From Corallincola platygyrae (lineage in GTDB: Bacteria > Pseudomonadota > Gammaproteobacteria > Enterobacterales > Neiellaceae), in contig NZ_BAABLI010000014.1 in assembly GCF_039544265.1 (NCBI RefSeq), forward strand, positions 124,001-188,000: a stretch of 64,000 nucleotides of DNA, in the 5' to 3' direction. Shown piece after piece: positions 1-8,122 of the stretch (the first letter of the stretch is position 1; each line of letters begins with the position of its first letter). Under the pieces are notes generated by a model. The model had not been told where the DNA came from, ran no database searches, and saw nothing but the letters and a program-made list of their open reading frames with translations. The position numbers and the translations under genes are program-made.

Positions 1-949
1 CAGCGGCGGTTCATACTTAATAACCGGTTACGCGAAGGCACACCAATCGTTAGAAGAAAAGTTGGCGCACTATACCGGTCAGCAAAAGGCTATTTTGTTT
101 TCCTCCGGGTTTGCTGCCAATAGCGCGGTACTTCATGCCTTGCTTTCCAAACACGATCTGTTGGTGCAGGACAAGTTGAACCATGCGTCTTTAATAGACA
201 GTGGATTAGACAGTGCTGCAAAGATGGTGCGGTTTAAACACAACGATGTGGACAGTCTGAACCAGCAACTCAGCCGTGATGCGAGCAATAAGCTGGTCGT
301 GACTGAAGGTGTCTTCAGTATGGATGGCGATCAGGCCCCGATTAATGATATTGCTGGCACCTGCAATAAACATGATGCTTGGCTTATGGTTGATGATGCC
401 CATGCGTTTGGTGTCACCGGCAAAGGTAAGGGCAGTTTAGCCAGTGTGCTGCCAATGGCGATCCGGATCTATATGGCCACGTTTGGCAAAGCATTGGGCG
501 TTTCGGGTGCTTTTGTCGCGGGTTCGGATGAGCTAGTTGAATATCTGCTTCAATACGGACGCCACTACATATACACCACAGCCATGCCTCCCGCGCAAGC
601 TTGCGCGATAGAAGCAGCTTTATCGCTAGCGTTTGATGAAGAAGCCTGGCGACGTGATGAGTTAAATCGGTTAATCAGCCAATTCCGGTTCAAAGCACAA
701 GCAGAAAATATACCCCTTATGGATTCTAAAACGGCGATCCAACCGGTGTTATTAGGCAGCGTGAAACGTACGCTGGAGATCGGGGAACGTTTAAAGCGTA
801 GAGGTTTTTGGGTCGGCACTATCAGACCGCCGACGGTGCCAGAGGGAGCTGCCAGACTGCGCATTACCCTAAGCGCATCACATAAGCCTGAAGATATTGA
901 CAAGCTGGTGGCAGCATTAGCTGAGGAGCTAAACGATGTCGGCGTATAG
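1..949 (+). CDS. bioF: 8-amino-7-oxononanoate synthase BioF (5' end missing)
   Basis: Makes 8-amino-7-oxononanoate from pimeloyl-ACP and alanine, the first committed step of biotin ring assembly; PLP-dependent and cytosolic. The reading frame is open from base 2 (it begins SGGSYLITGY, the conserved glycine-rich stretch of the family), so the gene starts before the window and only the last 315 or so residues are visible. The PLP-binding lysine lies in TFGKALG, codon at 488-490, and the DDAH aspartate-histidine pair at about 390-410. The stop overlaps the bioC start by 14 bp. TTG at 62 is an internal codon, not the start. Confidence 0.96.
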   Translation, partial: SGGSYLITGYAKAHQSLEEKLAHYTGQQKAILFSSGFAANSAVLHALLSKHDLLVQDKLNHASLIDSGLDSAAKMVRFKHNDVDSLNQQLSRDASNKLVVTEGVFSMDGDQAPINDIAGTCNKHDAWLMVDDAHAFGVTGKGKGSLASVLPMAIRIYMATFGKALGVSGAFVAGSDELVEYLLQYGRHYIYTTAMPPAQACAIEAALSLAFDEEAWRRDELNRLISQFRFKAQAENIPLMDSKTAIQPVLLGSVKRTLEIGERLKRRGFWVGTIRPPTVPEGAARLRITLSASHKPEDIDKLVAALAEELNDVGV

Positions 950-1766
950 CCAGTTAAAGCACCGGATCGCCAACCAGTTTGGTAAAGCGGCGAATAGCTA
1001 TGATGGTGCGGCTAGGCTTCAGCGTTTGACCGCTGAACTGTTATGGCGTGAGTTACTGCGAGAACAGCCTCCACAACGATGCAAAGTGAGGCCGTTAGGC
1101 GCTACGCTTGATCTGGGTTGCGGTACAGGACTTCAGCTAGAGGCGTTGGCTACACAATCTGATAGCGTTTGTGCGATGGATCTGTCCATCGATATGCTCA
1201 AATTTGCTTCGCGCAATATCGAATCACAGTCGGTATATTGGGTGCGTGGCGATGCCGAACATTTGCCGTTTGAGAACAATACCTTTGATACCGTATTTTC
1301 CAATCTGATGGTCCAGTGGTGCAAAAACCTCGATCGCGTATTGGCTGAACTTTATCGTGTACTCAAACCCGGTGGTAAAGCTGTTCTATCTACCCTGATG
1401 CAGGGCTCTTTATCCGAACTTAGCCAGGCATGGAAGTCCGTAGATAACTACCAACACGTGAATCAATTTATCTCAGAGCAAGCGTTGCGTGCTGAGATGG
1501 CAAATAGCGAGTTTTCCCGACATGAACTGATACAACGTACGCTGACCCTGCCTTACGCTCGACTCACCGGATTGACGAGAGAGCTAAAAAAGGTGGGCGC
1601 GAATGTTGTTACCGAAAATGCGCGGCCAACACCGCTAGGTAAGGCGGATCTGCAAAGGCTACTTTCAGCTTACGAGACTTATAGAAACAATGACGGTGAC
1701 CTGCCAGCAACTTATCAGGTGGGAATATTGGTGTTAGAACGAAGCGACAATGGAGTTAAGCGTTGA
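936..1766 (+). CDS. bioC: Malonyl-ACP O-methyltransferase BioC
   Basis: SAM-dependent methyltransferase that caps malonyl-ACP as its methyl ester, so that fatty-acid synthesis can build pimeloyl-ACP for biotin. It has 276 residues. The N-terminus carries the family pattern (IANQFGKAANSYD) and motif I, LDLGCGTG, is at residues 58-65; GDAEHLPF and the post-motif FSNLMVQW follow. Its start overlaps the end of bioF and its TGA overlaps the TTG start of bioD, so the three genes are translationally coupled. No demethylating partner (bioH or a substitute) is visible here. Confidence 0.95.
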   Translation: MSAYSQLKHRIANQFGKAANSYDGAARLQRLTAELLWRELLREQPPQRCKVRPLGATLDLGCGTGLQLEALATQSDSVCAMDLSIDMLKFASRNIESQSVYWVRGDAEHLPFENNTFDTVFSNLMVQWCKNLDRVLAELYRVLKPGGKAVLSTLMQGSLSELSQAWKSVDNYQHVNQFISEQALRAEMANSEFSRHELIQRTLTLPYARLTGLTRELKKVGANVVTENARPTPLGKADLQRLLSAYETYRNNDGDLPATYQVGILVLERSDNGVKR

Positions 1767-2434
1767 AAACGTTTTTTGTCACTGGCACAGATACTGATGC
1801 TGGTAAGACATATGTTAGCTGTGCCCTGATTCGCCTGTTGATCGATCAGGGTTTAAGGGTAAGTGCATTCAAACCTGTAGCTGCGGGGGCCGAATGGTTG
1901 GAAGGGCAGTTAAAAAACGACGATGCGCTGGCTCTGCTCGATGTGATTAACGTCAAACGAAGTTACGACCAGGTAAACCCCGTATGCTTTGAAACGCCTG
2001 CGTCTCCTCATTTAGCTGCAAAGCTTGATAACGGTGTTTGCACTTTATCTACCCTCGAAAGCCATTACGCAAACCAACCAAACGATGCCGATGCCTGTTT
2101 GGTAGAGGGGGCCGGGGGGTGGTTGGTTCCCGTTAATGATGAGGAGTTGCTATCGACACTTCCAGTTTCTGCGGGTTGGGATGTTGTTCTGGTCGTAGGT
2201 ATGAAGCTAGGTTGTTTGAATCATGCGCTACTTACCGCGCAGCAGATACAGGCTGATGGTGGCCAATTGGTGGGCTGGGTTGCCAATTCACCAAGTGAGG
2301 AGATGCCTTTGTATCGTGAAAATGTGACAACCCTGCAACGCATGATCAGCGCCCCTTTGTTGGGAGAAGTGGGCTACCGGGGACGGTTCTTGTCGACCCC
2401 GGCGTTTGATAGTTTGCGTAACAAGTTAGGTTAG
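1763..2434 (+). CDS. bioD: ATP-dependent dethiobiotin synthetase BioD
   Basis: Carboxylates 7,8-diaminononanoate with CO2 and ATP to give dethiobiotin. It has 223 residues, typical of the family. The N-terminal P-loop GTDTDAGKT (residues 8-16) is diagnostic, and VEGAGGWLVP is the second conserved nucleotide/substrate loop. It starts at a TTG that overlaps the bioC stop (TTGA). The neighbouring convergent pepE stop lies 6 bp downstream, with no hairpin between them. Confidence 0.95.
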   Translation: MKTFFVTGTDTDAGKTYVSCALIRLLIDQGLRVSAFKPVAAGAEWLEGQLKNDDALALLDVINVKRSYDQVNPVCFETPASPHLAAKLDNGVCTLSTLESHYANQPNDADACLVEGAGGWLVPVNDEELLSTLPVSAGWDVVLVVGMKLGCLNHALLTAQQIQADGGQLVGWVANSPSEEMPLYRENVTTLQRMISAPLLGEVGYRGRFLSTPAFDSLRNKLG

Positions 2435-2440
2435 GGCGCC

Positions 2441-3139
2441 TTAACTTAAGAAAATCTCTCCGTCGTTCAACGGTTGGTCTACGCCCAGTGTTAGTTGTTT
2501 ACCAGCACTTACGCCAAGGTAAGTATGTTTGTCGCTCCGAACTTCAATAGCACAGCCCTCCGGAAGGCAGATAACTTTCTGATCTTGATTCATGACCAGA
2601 TACTCTGCCAGGCGCTGGGAGCGAGATTCGCCGTTATGCCCAGGCAACGTGGCGTCGGTAAAATGGGGATTGATTTGGTAGGGAACCAAATCTAGCGCAT
2701 TAAAGCTTGGCGGCTCTACGATAGGCATATCGTTTGTGGTACAGATTGTCGGTCCAGCCATGTTACTGCCGGCACTCCACCCAATATATGGCGTTCCCGA
2801 TTCGACTTTTGCTCGAATGGCATGCAGCAACTCGTTTTCGTAGAGTTGTTTCAACAATTCAAACGTGTTGCCGCCGCCGACGAGTATTAACTCTGCGTCA
2901 GCTATCGCCTGTGTTGGCGATTCAGCTTCTGCCACATTTATAATGTCGATATTTAGAGTGGCTAGAGCCTCAGAAACCATTTGATGGTACTCAGGGTAGG
3001 TAATTGTAACACCGGCGTAAGGCACAAAAGCCGCGCGCTTCACGCCATCGGGCAGAAAGCTGCGGATATAAGCCAGGGGTTGCTCAAGGTAAGGATGGTC
3101 TGCGTAGCGAGAGCTACTTAGCAGCAATAAATTTTTCAT
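2441..3139 (-). CDS. pepE: Dipeptidase E (alpha-aspartyl dipeptidase, family S51)
   Basis: Cytosolic serine peptidase that cleaves dipeptides with N-terminal aspartate. It has 232 residues; the E. coli enzyme has 229. The nucleophile is Ser122 in GWSAGSN, with His159 (NPHF) and Asp137 (TNDMP) in the positions expected for the S51 triad. It stands alone, convergent with bioD and divergent from htpX. Start ATG at 3137-3139, with the usual MKNLLLLSSS beginning of the family. Confidence 0.93.
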   Translation of the reverse strand: MKNLLLLSSSRYADHPYLEQPLAYIRSFLPDGVKRAAFVPYAGVTITYPEYHQMVSEALATLNIDIINVAEAESPTQAIADAELILVGGGNTFELLKQLYENELLHAIRAKVESGTPYIGWSAGSNMAGPTICTTNDMPIVEPPSFNALDLVPYQINPHFTDATLPGHNGESRSQRLAEYLVMNQDQKVICLPEGCAIEVRSDKHTYLGVSAGKQLTLGVDQPLNDGEIFLS

Positions 3140-3212
3140 AATATTTTGTGACTATTTTAAGAACAGAATTTGAACTTGGTCCATAGTTCAGCGAAGCAGA
3201 ATACACTATATT

Positions 3213-3313
3213 GGCTGTACACATCGGCTTTATCACCCGATGTGGTGTAACTGTGTTACACATGTCTCCCAAGATATCGTCAAAGCCACCTGCGTCACAG
3301 GTGGCTTTTTATT
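3213..3313 (+). ncRNA. Candidate small RNA or attenuated leader upstream of htpX
   Basis: Three consecutive hairpins end in a textbook intrinsic terminator with no open reading frame: CACATCGG/CCGATGTG (3220-3227 and 3237-3244), GTGTAAC/GTTACAC (3245-3251 and 3255-3261), and the terminator at 3282-3310. The first two stems abut without a gap, as in compact bacterial sRNAs. A TATATT box at 3207-3212 could be its -10, but I see no good -35. It could equally be the 5' leader of htpX, terminated before the gene. I do not recognise a known RNA family. Confidence 0.4.
3282..3312 (+). terminator. Intrinsic terminator between the hairpin cluster and htpX
   Basis: An 11-bp perfect stem, AAAGCCACCTG/CAGGTGGCTTT (3282-3292 and 3298-3308), with a 5-nt loop and a T-run reading on the plus strand. 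No plus-strand gene ends here. It therefore terminates the candidate RNA at about 3213-3312, or it attenuates htpX. Confidence 0.8.
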
Positions 3314-3359
3314 GGATTTACACTTTTTACAATTTTCTCTGAGTAGTTTGGCCTTGAAA

Positions 3360-3376
3360 ATGGTCAGACTGACCAT
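3360..3376. promoter_or_regulatory. 17-bp palindromic operator candidate before htpX
   Basis: ATGGTCAGACTGACCAT is a perfect palindrome of two 8-bp arms around one base, 38 bp upstream of the htpX ATG. Its size and symmetry are typical of a site for a dimeric repressor. It contains TGGTCAGAC, close to the FadR half-site pattern TGGTCnGACCA, but the full FadR spacing is not kept. No regulator gene is adjacent, so the cognate protein is unknown. Confidence 0.5.
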
Positions 3377-3414
3377 ATGAATTCCTTAGGTTTAAATAAG
3401 AGGTGTTCTCATTT

Positions 3415-4296
3415 ATGAAACGCATCCTGCTCTTTATCGCGACCAACCTGGCTGTTGTGCTGGTGTTGGGCATTGTCTTAAACGTCATTTTCTCAATGAC
3501 CGGACTGCAATACAGTCGGGGAAATATTCCTTCACTGTTGGTTCTTGCCGCCGTTTTCGGTTTTGGTGGCTCATTTATTTCTCTGGCGATATCAAAATGG
3601 ATGGCGAAGCGATCTACTGGCGCCCAGGTGATTACTCAACCCGCCAATGAGACTGAACGCTGGTTGCTGGAAACAGTGCAACGTCAGGCCGCTCAGGCGG
3701 GCATTGGTATGCCGGAAGTGGCCATCTATCCAGGCCAGGAAGTCAATGCGTTCGCGACTGGTATGAAGCGTAACGATGCACTTGTTGCTGTCAGTGTCGG
3801 TCTGCTCAACAACATGACACGAGATGAAGCCGAGGCCGTACTTGCCCATGAAGTGAGCCACATTGCCAATGGCGACATGGTGACCATGAGTTTGATTCAA
3901 GGTGTCGTGAACACCTTCGTTATCTTCTTTGCGCGTATCGTTGCCAGCATTATCGATAACTTCCTCCGCGGGGATGAAGAGGGCGGTGGTCTCGGTGGTT
4001 TAGCCTACTTTGGTGTGGTCATGGTACTGGAACTCGTGTTCGGTATTCTCGCCAGCACCATCGTCATGTGGTTCTCGCGCCAACGTGAATTCAGGGCCGA
4101 TGAGGGATCTGCAAAGCTGGTAGGTAAGCATAAGATGATCGCTGCCCTTGAACGATTAAAGCAGCCTGCCCCGGAGTCTCAGCTCGATGGCCAACTTGCC
4201 GCCTTTGGTATTAACGGCAAGAAAAGCATGGCGGAGCTATTTATGAGTCACCCGCCATTGGATAAACGGATCGAAGCATTGCGCAATATGCGCTGA
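3415..4296 (+). CDS. htpX: Membrane zinc metalloprotease HtpX
   Basis: Inner-membrane M48 protease that degrades misfolded membrane proteins alongside FtsH. From the ATG at 3415 it has 293 residues, the same length as the E. coli protein, and begins MKRILLFIATNL. A GTG at 3403 is in frame but less likely. Two N-terminal membrane segments (about residues 5-27 and 38-60) precede the HEVSH zinc motif (His145, Glu146, His149), and two further hydrophobic segments follow. In E. coli htpX sits beside prc; here prc is at 49.7 kb. A palindrome at 3360-3376 may regulate it. A terminator follows at 4305. Confidence 0.95.
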   Translation: MKRILLFIATNLAVVLVLGIVLNVIFSMTGLQYSRGNIPSLLVLAAVFGFGGSFISLAISKWMAKRSTGAQVITQPANETERWLLETVQRQAAQAGIGMPEVAIYPGQEVNAFATGMKRNDALVAVSVGLLNNMTRDEAEAVLAHEVSHIANGDMVTMSLIQGVVNTFVIFFARIVASIIDNFLRGDEEGGGLGGLAYFGVVMVLELVFGILASTIVMWFSRQREFRADEGSAKLVGKHKMIAALERLKQPAPESQLDGQLAAFGINGKKSMAELFMSHPPLDKRIEALRNMR

Positions 4297-4304
4297 TTCG
4301 AATA

Positions 4305-4327
4305 AGCCCGCATTTGCGGGCTTTTTT
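4305..4327 (+). terminator. Intrinsic terminator after htpX
   Basis: Stem AGCCCGC/GCGGGCT (4305-4311 and 4316-4322) with an ATTT loop and a T-run, starting 8 bp after the htpX stop. Confidence 0.9.
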
Positions 4328-4412
4328 GTATCTAAAATTAGGGAATTACGTGACCTAGCGCGATTAACGACTTTGGGAACCGGTGATAAGCTGAAACCAC
4401 TAAGGAGGGGTT

Positions 4413-5153
4413 ATGACAAAGTTTTCGCTACCGTTTAGCAGGCGTCCAAGTAACGTTGTTGTGCTAACAGGTGCTGGTATTTCACAAGAGTCGGGTATTC
4501 GCACTTTCAGGGCTTCGGACGGCTTGTGGGAAGATCACCGTATAGAAGATGTAGCGACGCCAGAAGGTTTTGCACGAGATCCTGCGTTAGTTCACCAGTT
4601 TTACAACGCCCGGCGTGAACAATTGCTTGCTGATACCACTCATCCAAACTCCGCACACGATGCGTTGGCGGCATTGGAGTCACTGGTAGGCGGTGAGCTT
4701 CTGGTTGTCACACAAAATGTCGATGACCTTCATGAGCGCGCTGGCCAAAAATCGTTAGTACATATGCATGGTGAGTTGTTGAAAATACGGTGTGAGGTGA
4801 CGGGGCAAGTTTACCCTGCACCATTGACCTTAACTGAACGAGACACTTGCGATTGCTGCGGCTTGAGAGAAACATTGCGGCCGGACATTGTCTGGTTTGG
4901 TGAAATGCCAATGGAGATGGATCGCATTTACCAGGCATTAGCAGGCTGTGAATTATTCATCTCTATTGGCACCTCCGGGAATGTTTATCCTGCCGCGGGG
5001 TTTTGCCGCGAAGCTAAGCTCAATGGTGCAGTAACGTTGGAGTTGAACCTTGAGCCATCTTCCGGCAGCACCGATTTTGACTATACATATTACGGACCTG
5101 CGGGTACGCTCGTGCCGGAGTTTGTTGACTATTTTCAGGCGCTGCCGCAGTAA
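4413..5153 (+). CDS. cobB: NAD-dependent protein deacylase, sirtuin (CobB class III)
   Basis: Removes acyl groups from protein lysines using NAD. It has 246 residues with a strong AGGAGG ribosome site. Motifs seen: GAGIS (residues 20-24), QNVDD (101-105), and catalytic His119 in HMHGE. Tyr64 and Arg67 (FYNAR) match the Tyr-Arg pair that lets CobB/SIRT5-type enzymes accept succinyl and malonyl lysines. Cys127 and the CDCC cluster at 146-149 suggest a zinc site, but the second half is arranged unusually (CxCC), so which cysteines bind zinc is unclear. The LysE-family gene follows after 8 bp. Confidence 0.92.
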   Translation: MTKFSLPFSRRPSNVVVLTGAGISQESGIRTFRASDGLWEDHRIEDVATPEGFARDPALVHQFYNARREQLLADTTHPNSAHDALAALESLVGGELLVVTQNVDDLHERAGQKSLVHMHGELLKIRCEVTGQVYPAPLTLTERDTCDCCGLRETLRPDIVWFGEMPMEMDRIYQALAGCELFISIGTSGNVYPAAGFCREAKLNGAVTLELNLEPSSGSTDFDYTYYGPAGTLVPEFVDYFQALPQ

Positions 5154-5161
5154 ATTTTTAT

Positions 5162-5806
5162 ATGCACAATTGGTTTCCCGAGTTTTTAACCATCGTTCTA
5201 GTTCACGGTCTTGCGGTCGCAAGCCCGGGGCCTGATTTTGCTGTTGTGACACAAACGGCTATTCGGCAAGGCCGGCGCGTTGCGATAGTCACGGCGTTGG
5301 GCGTGGGTACAGCCATACTCTGGCATGTTGCACTGTCATTAGCAGGTGTATCAGTACTGTTTAATCAATCCCCAATGCTGTTAAACGGGTTTACAGTCAT
5401 CGCTGCAGCCTATCTGGCTTACTTGGGCTGGGGAGGGATCACTGCGAAACCACTGGGTGAAAGTGCAGGTAGCGAATCACAGGAACAAGCCGCGAATGCG
5501 CATCAGGGGGCGTATATTAAAGGGTTGCTGACAAACGGGTTAAACCCGAAAGCTACACTGTTTTTCATTGCGTTGTTTGCCGTCGTTATCTCTCCTGAGA
5601 GACAGCTAATCGTTAAGCTGTTCTACGGCGTATATATGGCTATCGCAACGGCTGCATGGTTCAGTCTGCTGGCTTGGTTTATCGGCAGCCCTAAGTTCCG
5701 TAGTAAGTTGCGAGAAAAAAGCCATTGGCTTGAGCGGGTAACCGGTATTGCTTTGTGGATTATTGCGGGCAAGTTGTTAATTGATCTGTTCGCAGCTGCA
5801 GGTTAA
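5162..5806 (+). CDS. LysE/RhtB family amino-acid exporter
   Basis: Predicted inner-membrane efflux protein of 214 residues with about six hydrophobic segments. The N-terminal signature VASPGPDFAVV (residues 20-30, the conserved PGPD) is diagnostic of the family, and the GLLTNGLNPKATLFF stretch (near residue 120) is also conserved. The substrate cannot be read from sequence; relatives export lysine, threonine, homoserine lactones or leucine. It starts 8 bp after cobB with no clear ribosome site, so it probably depends on read-through from cobB. Confidence 0.9.
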   Translation: MHNWFPEFLTIVLVHGLAVASPGPDFAVVTQTAIRQGRRVAIVTALGVGTAILWHVALSLAGVSVLFNQSPMLLNGFTVIAAAYLAYLGWGGITAKPLGESAGSESQEQAANAHQGAYIKGLLTNGLNPKATLFFIALFAVVISPERQLIVKLFYGVYMAIATAAWFSLLAWFIGSPKFRSKLREKSHWLERVTGIALWIIAGKLLIDLFAAAG

Positions 5807-5827
5807 TCAAGGTTTTTGGGGAGCAAG

Positions 5828-6379
5828 GTGTCAGATAAAACGCTGGTTCATAAACTACACGCAGACGTCTCCCTGGAAGACGAAGGTCGGTATTACAAAT
5901 GCCATACGACACTTTCCCTGGACCATATGGAGGTGACCGATCACCTTTATCTTCGCCTGTTGGCTTTCGCATTGTTTCATGAAGCTGAACTGCGTTTCTC
6001 TCACCATCTGGATAGCGCTGAGCTACCCGATATATATACCGATGATGCGGCATTGGGGGTTGTGCTAGGTATAACTGGTGAGCACCGGATAAAACGCCTT
6101 ATCAACACTTACCAGACTTTTCATCTGCTGATGTTTGACGACGAAGTGACTGATGACGCTTTCAAACCACACCACTATCAAGGCGCAGATGTTTGGGTTA
6201 TCGAACGTGCGTTAGTTAAGGCACTGGAAGACGAAGAGTTATTAAACCACCGATGGTCTCTGGACCTCAGCGATGGCGTACTCAACATATCAACCGCAGA
6301 AGGGCACTATAGTGGGCGTTTCAGTCTGCTTGATACAAACTTTGTGTCAGGTTCAGGCGCGCTGCATTTACCGAGATAA
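5828..6379 (+). CDS. YaeQ-like protein
   Basis: A 183-residue protein whose architecture matches YaeQ of E. coli (181 residues): an N-terminal strand pair with RYYKCHTTLSLD, the conserved RLLAFALFHE helix near residue 45, and a terminal GVLNISTAEG strand pair. YaeQ has a PD-(D/E)xK nuclease-like fold of unclear activity. I prefer the GTG at 5828 (GGGGAG 5 nt upstream) over a TTG at 5816. It lies directly after the LysE-family gene. Family assignment is from remembered pattern, not a search. Confidence 0.7.
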   Translation: MSDKTLVHKLHADVSLEDEGRYYKCHTTLSLDHMEVTDHLYLRLLAFALFHEAELRFSHHLDSAELPDIYTDDAALGVVLGITGEHRIKRLINTYQTFHLLMFDDEVTDDAFKPHHYQGADVWVIERALVKALEDEELLNHRWSLDLSDGVLNISTAEGHYSGRFSLLDTNFVSGSGALHLPR

Positions 6380-6484
6380 CCTGGTTTGACTGCGAGAGTA
6401 TGGCGATTAGCTTGTTTGAAAGTGTACCGCTATCTTCATCTTGCACAGGTCTATATAATTGCCGCCAACAATAACTCTGATTAG

Positions 6485-7285
6485 ATGCTGATGTTCAACG
6501 ATCCTAAAAACAACCCTGTCATTCAACGCGCCATTTCAGGCAAATACACGTTCAGTGTTAAGTCCGTTTTAAAGCAAAGCTGGGAAGTTACCAAGGCAGA
6601 CAAGTTAGCTGTGATTATTGGCTTCGTGTTTGCGATGGCGGTAAGCATTGGCGTTCAGTACGGGATCGTCATGATGTTTGGTGGTGGCGCAGAAGATAAC
6701 CAGAGTATGAGTGGTATTGGTAATCTGGTCGCTACGCTTGTGGCTGCGCCGTTTTGGGCCGGGCTCGATATGATGGCTCTAAGGCGCACGCGAGGTGGCC
6801 CCATCGCAGTGACCGACATGTTTAACTTCCTCAAGTATTTTGCGCCGCTGGCATTGGTTCAGGTGATCATTACTTTCCTTGTGCAAGTGGGATTGATACT
6901 GCTGATTCTTCCCGGCATTTATATTGCGGTAGGCACTACTTTTGCCTTGATGCTAATGCTGGAAAAAGGGCTATCTCCGATGCAGTCGGTGATTATTTCT
7001 ATTCGCGCTGCACACCATCAGTGGTTCAAAGTATTCTTAGTCTTTCTGGCAATCACACCTGTACTGGCGGTGGGCGCTTTGCCAATGGCAGTCTACATGT
7101 CAGGAGAGGGTATGGATGCAGTTAAAGGTACTTTGGCATTCAGCTTGGTGCTGATTTGGGGGCTACCCATGCTCTACTACGCTAAAGGATTTATGTATCA
7201 AGAGATTTTCAAGGAGTTGGAGCAGGAGCCGGAAAACGTACCGTCTGACAGCACCAGCGACGATCAGGGCAGTTTTTCTGCCTAA
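6485..7285 (+). CDS. Multi-pass membrane protein of unknown function
   Basis: 266 residues with about five to six hydrophobic segments (roughly 38-60, 78-100, 117-150, 175-200 and 215-235) between a short polar N-terminus and an acidic tail. It resembles the loosely defined YciC/DUF975-like integral membrane proteins, but I cannot name a family with confidence. The upstream region carries TATAAT at 6454-6459, a likely -10 with a weak -35. Two candidate ATGs (6485 and 6491) are close together. It precedes the Bax-like gene by about 20-40 bp and may be co-transcribed. Confidence 0.75.
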   Translation: MLMFNDPKNNPVIQRAISGKYTFSVKSVLKQSWEVTKADKLAVIIGFVFAMAVSIGVQYGIVMMFGGGAEDNQSMSGIGNLVATLVAAPFWAGLDMMALRRTRGGPIAVTDMFNFLKYFAPLALVQVIITFLVQVGLILLILPGIYIAVGTTFALMLMLEKGLSPMQSVIISIRAAHHQWFKVFLVFLAITPVLAVGALPMAVYMSGEGMDAVKGTLAFSLVLIWGLPMLYYAKGFMYQEIFKELEQEPENVPSDSTSDDQGSFSA

Positions 7286-7324
7286 CTTCTAACAGCTAAA
7301 AGCGTATTGAACCAGTTAAGTCGT

Positions 7325-8122
7325 ATGGTTAAGAGAGATAAGGTTTTCATAGCAGGTGTTCTAGTTGTTTCGTTTAGCCTGCTGTTAATGGTTTGGCTGC
7401 ATCGTCACTACCAGATTACAAGCCAAGCGAGTGGCGAGCAGGTTCAGGAAACTAGGTTGCCTGTTTTTGCAGAGATTTCAGATACTAAGGCAAGAAAACG
7501 AGCGTTTTTTGCTTATCTGGCGCCTTATGTAGAAGCGCTTAATGGCCGCATCACCCAAGAGCGGTTGCAAATCTTAAAGATGCGTGATGAGCTGGAGTCA
7601 AAAGGGCACCTTTCAAATCAAACGTTGTATAGGTTGCAGGCTGTTGCAGTCGCGTACCGCCTTGATAGGTTCGACCTGTCAGTTGAAAGCCTCGACGCAT
7701 TGCTAAAGCGTTTGGACATTCTCCCTTTAGAGTTCGTTTTGATCCAAGCGGCTAATGAGTCCGGGTGGGGTACTTCCAGATTTGCGAGGGAAGGCAATAA
7801 CCTTTTCGGCCTCTGGTGTTTCAAAAAGGGGTGTGGCTTGGTGCCAAAGCATCGTGATGAAAACGCAGTTCATGAGGTTGCGGCATTTAGCAACATGGAG
7901 CAAGCCATCTCGGCTTATTTCAAAAATCTCAATACTCATCCCTCATACAAACACCTTCGGGACCTTCGCTTTATCGCCCATCAACAGGGTAATTTAGTTG
8001 AGGCGAGTTCATTGTTTGAGGGACTAACTGCATATTCAGAGCGAGGTGAAGCCTACGTCGATGAGCTTCAAGCGATGTTGCGGCAGAACCAGGGATTGAT
8101 TCGAGAGGTTGTCACGCAATGA
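7325..8122 (+). CDS. Bax-like membrane-anchored glucosaminidase
   Basis: Probable peptidoglycan N-acetylglucosaminidase of the Bax/FlgJ-like family. One N-terminal membrane anchor (VFIAGVLVVSFSLLLMVWL) is followed by a helical linker and a lysozyme-fold domain. The domain holds the catalytic-region signature ANESGWGTSRFAREGNNLFG, with Glu near residue 142, then LWCFKKGCG. I chose ATG 7325; an in-frame TTG at 7307 would add six residues, and neither has a strong ribosome site. It overlaps the next gene by 4 bp (ATGA), so the pair is translationally coupled. Confidence 0.88.
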   Translation: MVKRDKVFIAGVLVVSFSLLLMVWLHRHYQITSQASGEQVQETRLPVFAEISDTKARKRAFFAYLAPYVEALNGRITQERLQILKMRDELESKGHLSNQTLYRLQAVAVAYRLDRFDLSVESLDALLKRLDILPLEFVLIQAANESGWGTSRFAREGNNLFGLWCFKKGCGLVPKHRDENAVHEVAAFSNMEQAISAYFKNLNTHPSYKHLRDLRFIAHQQGNLVEASSLFEGLTAYSERGEAYVDELQAMLRQNQGLIREVVTQ

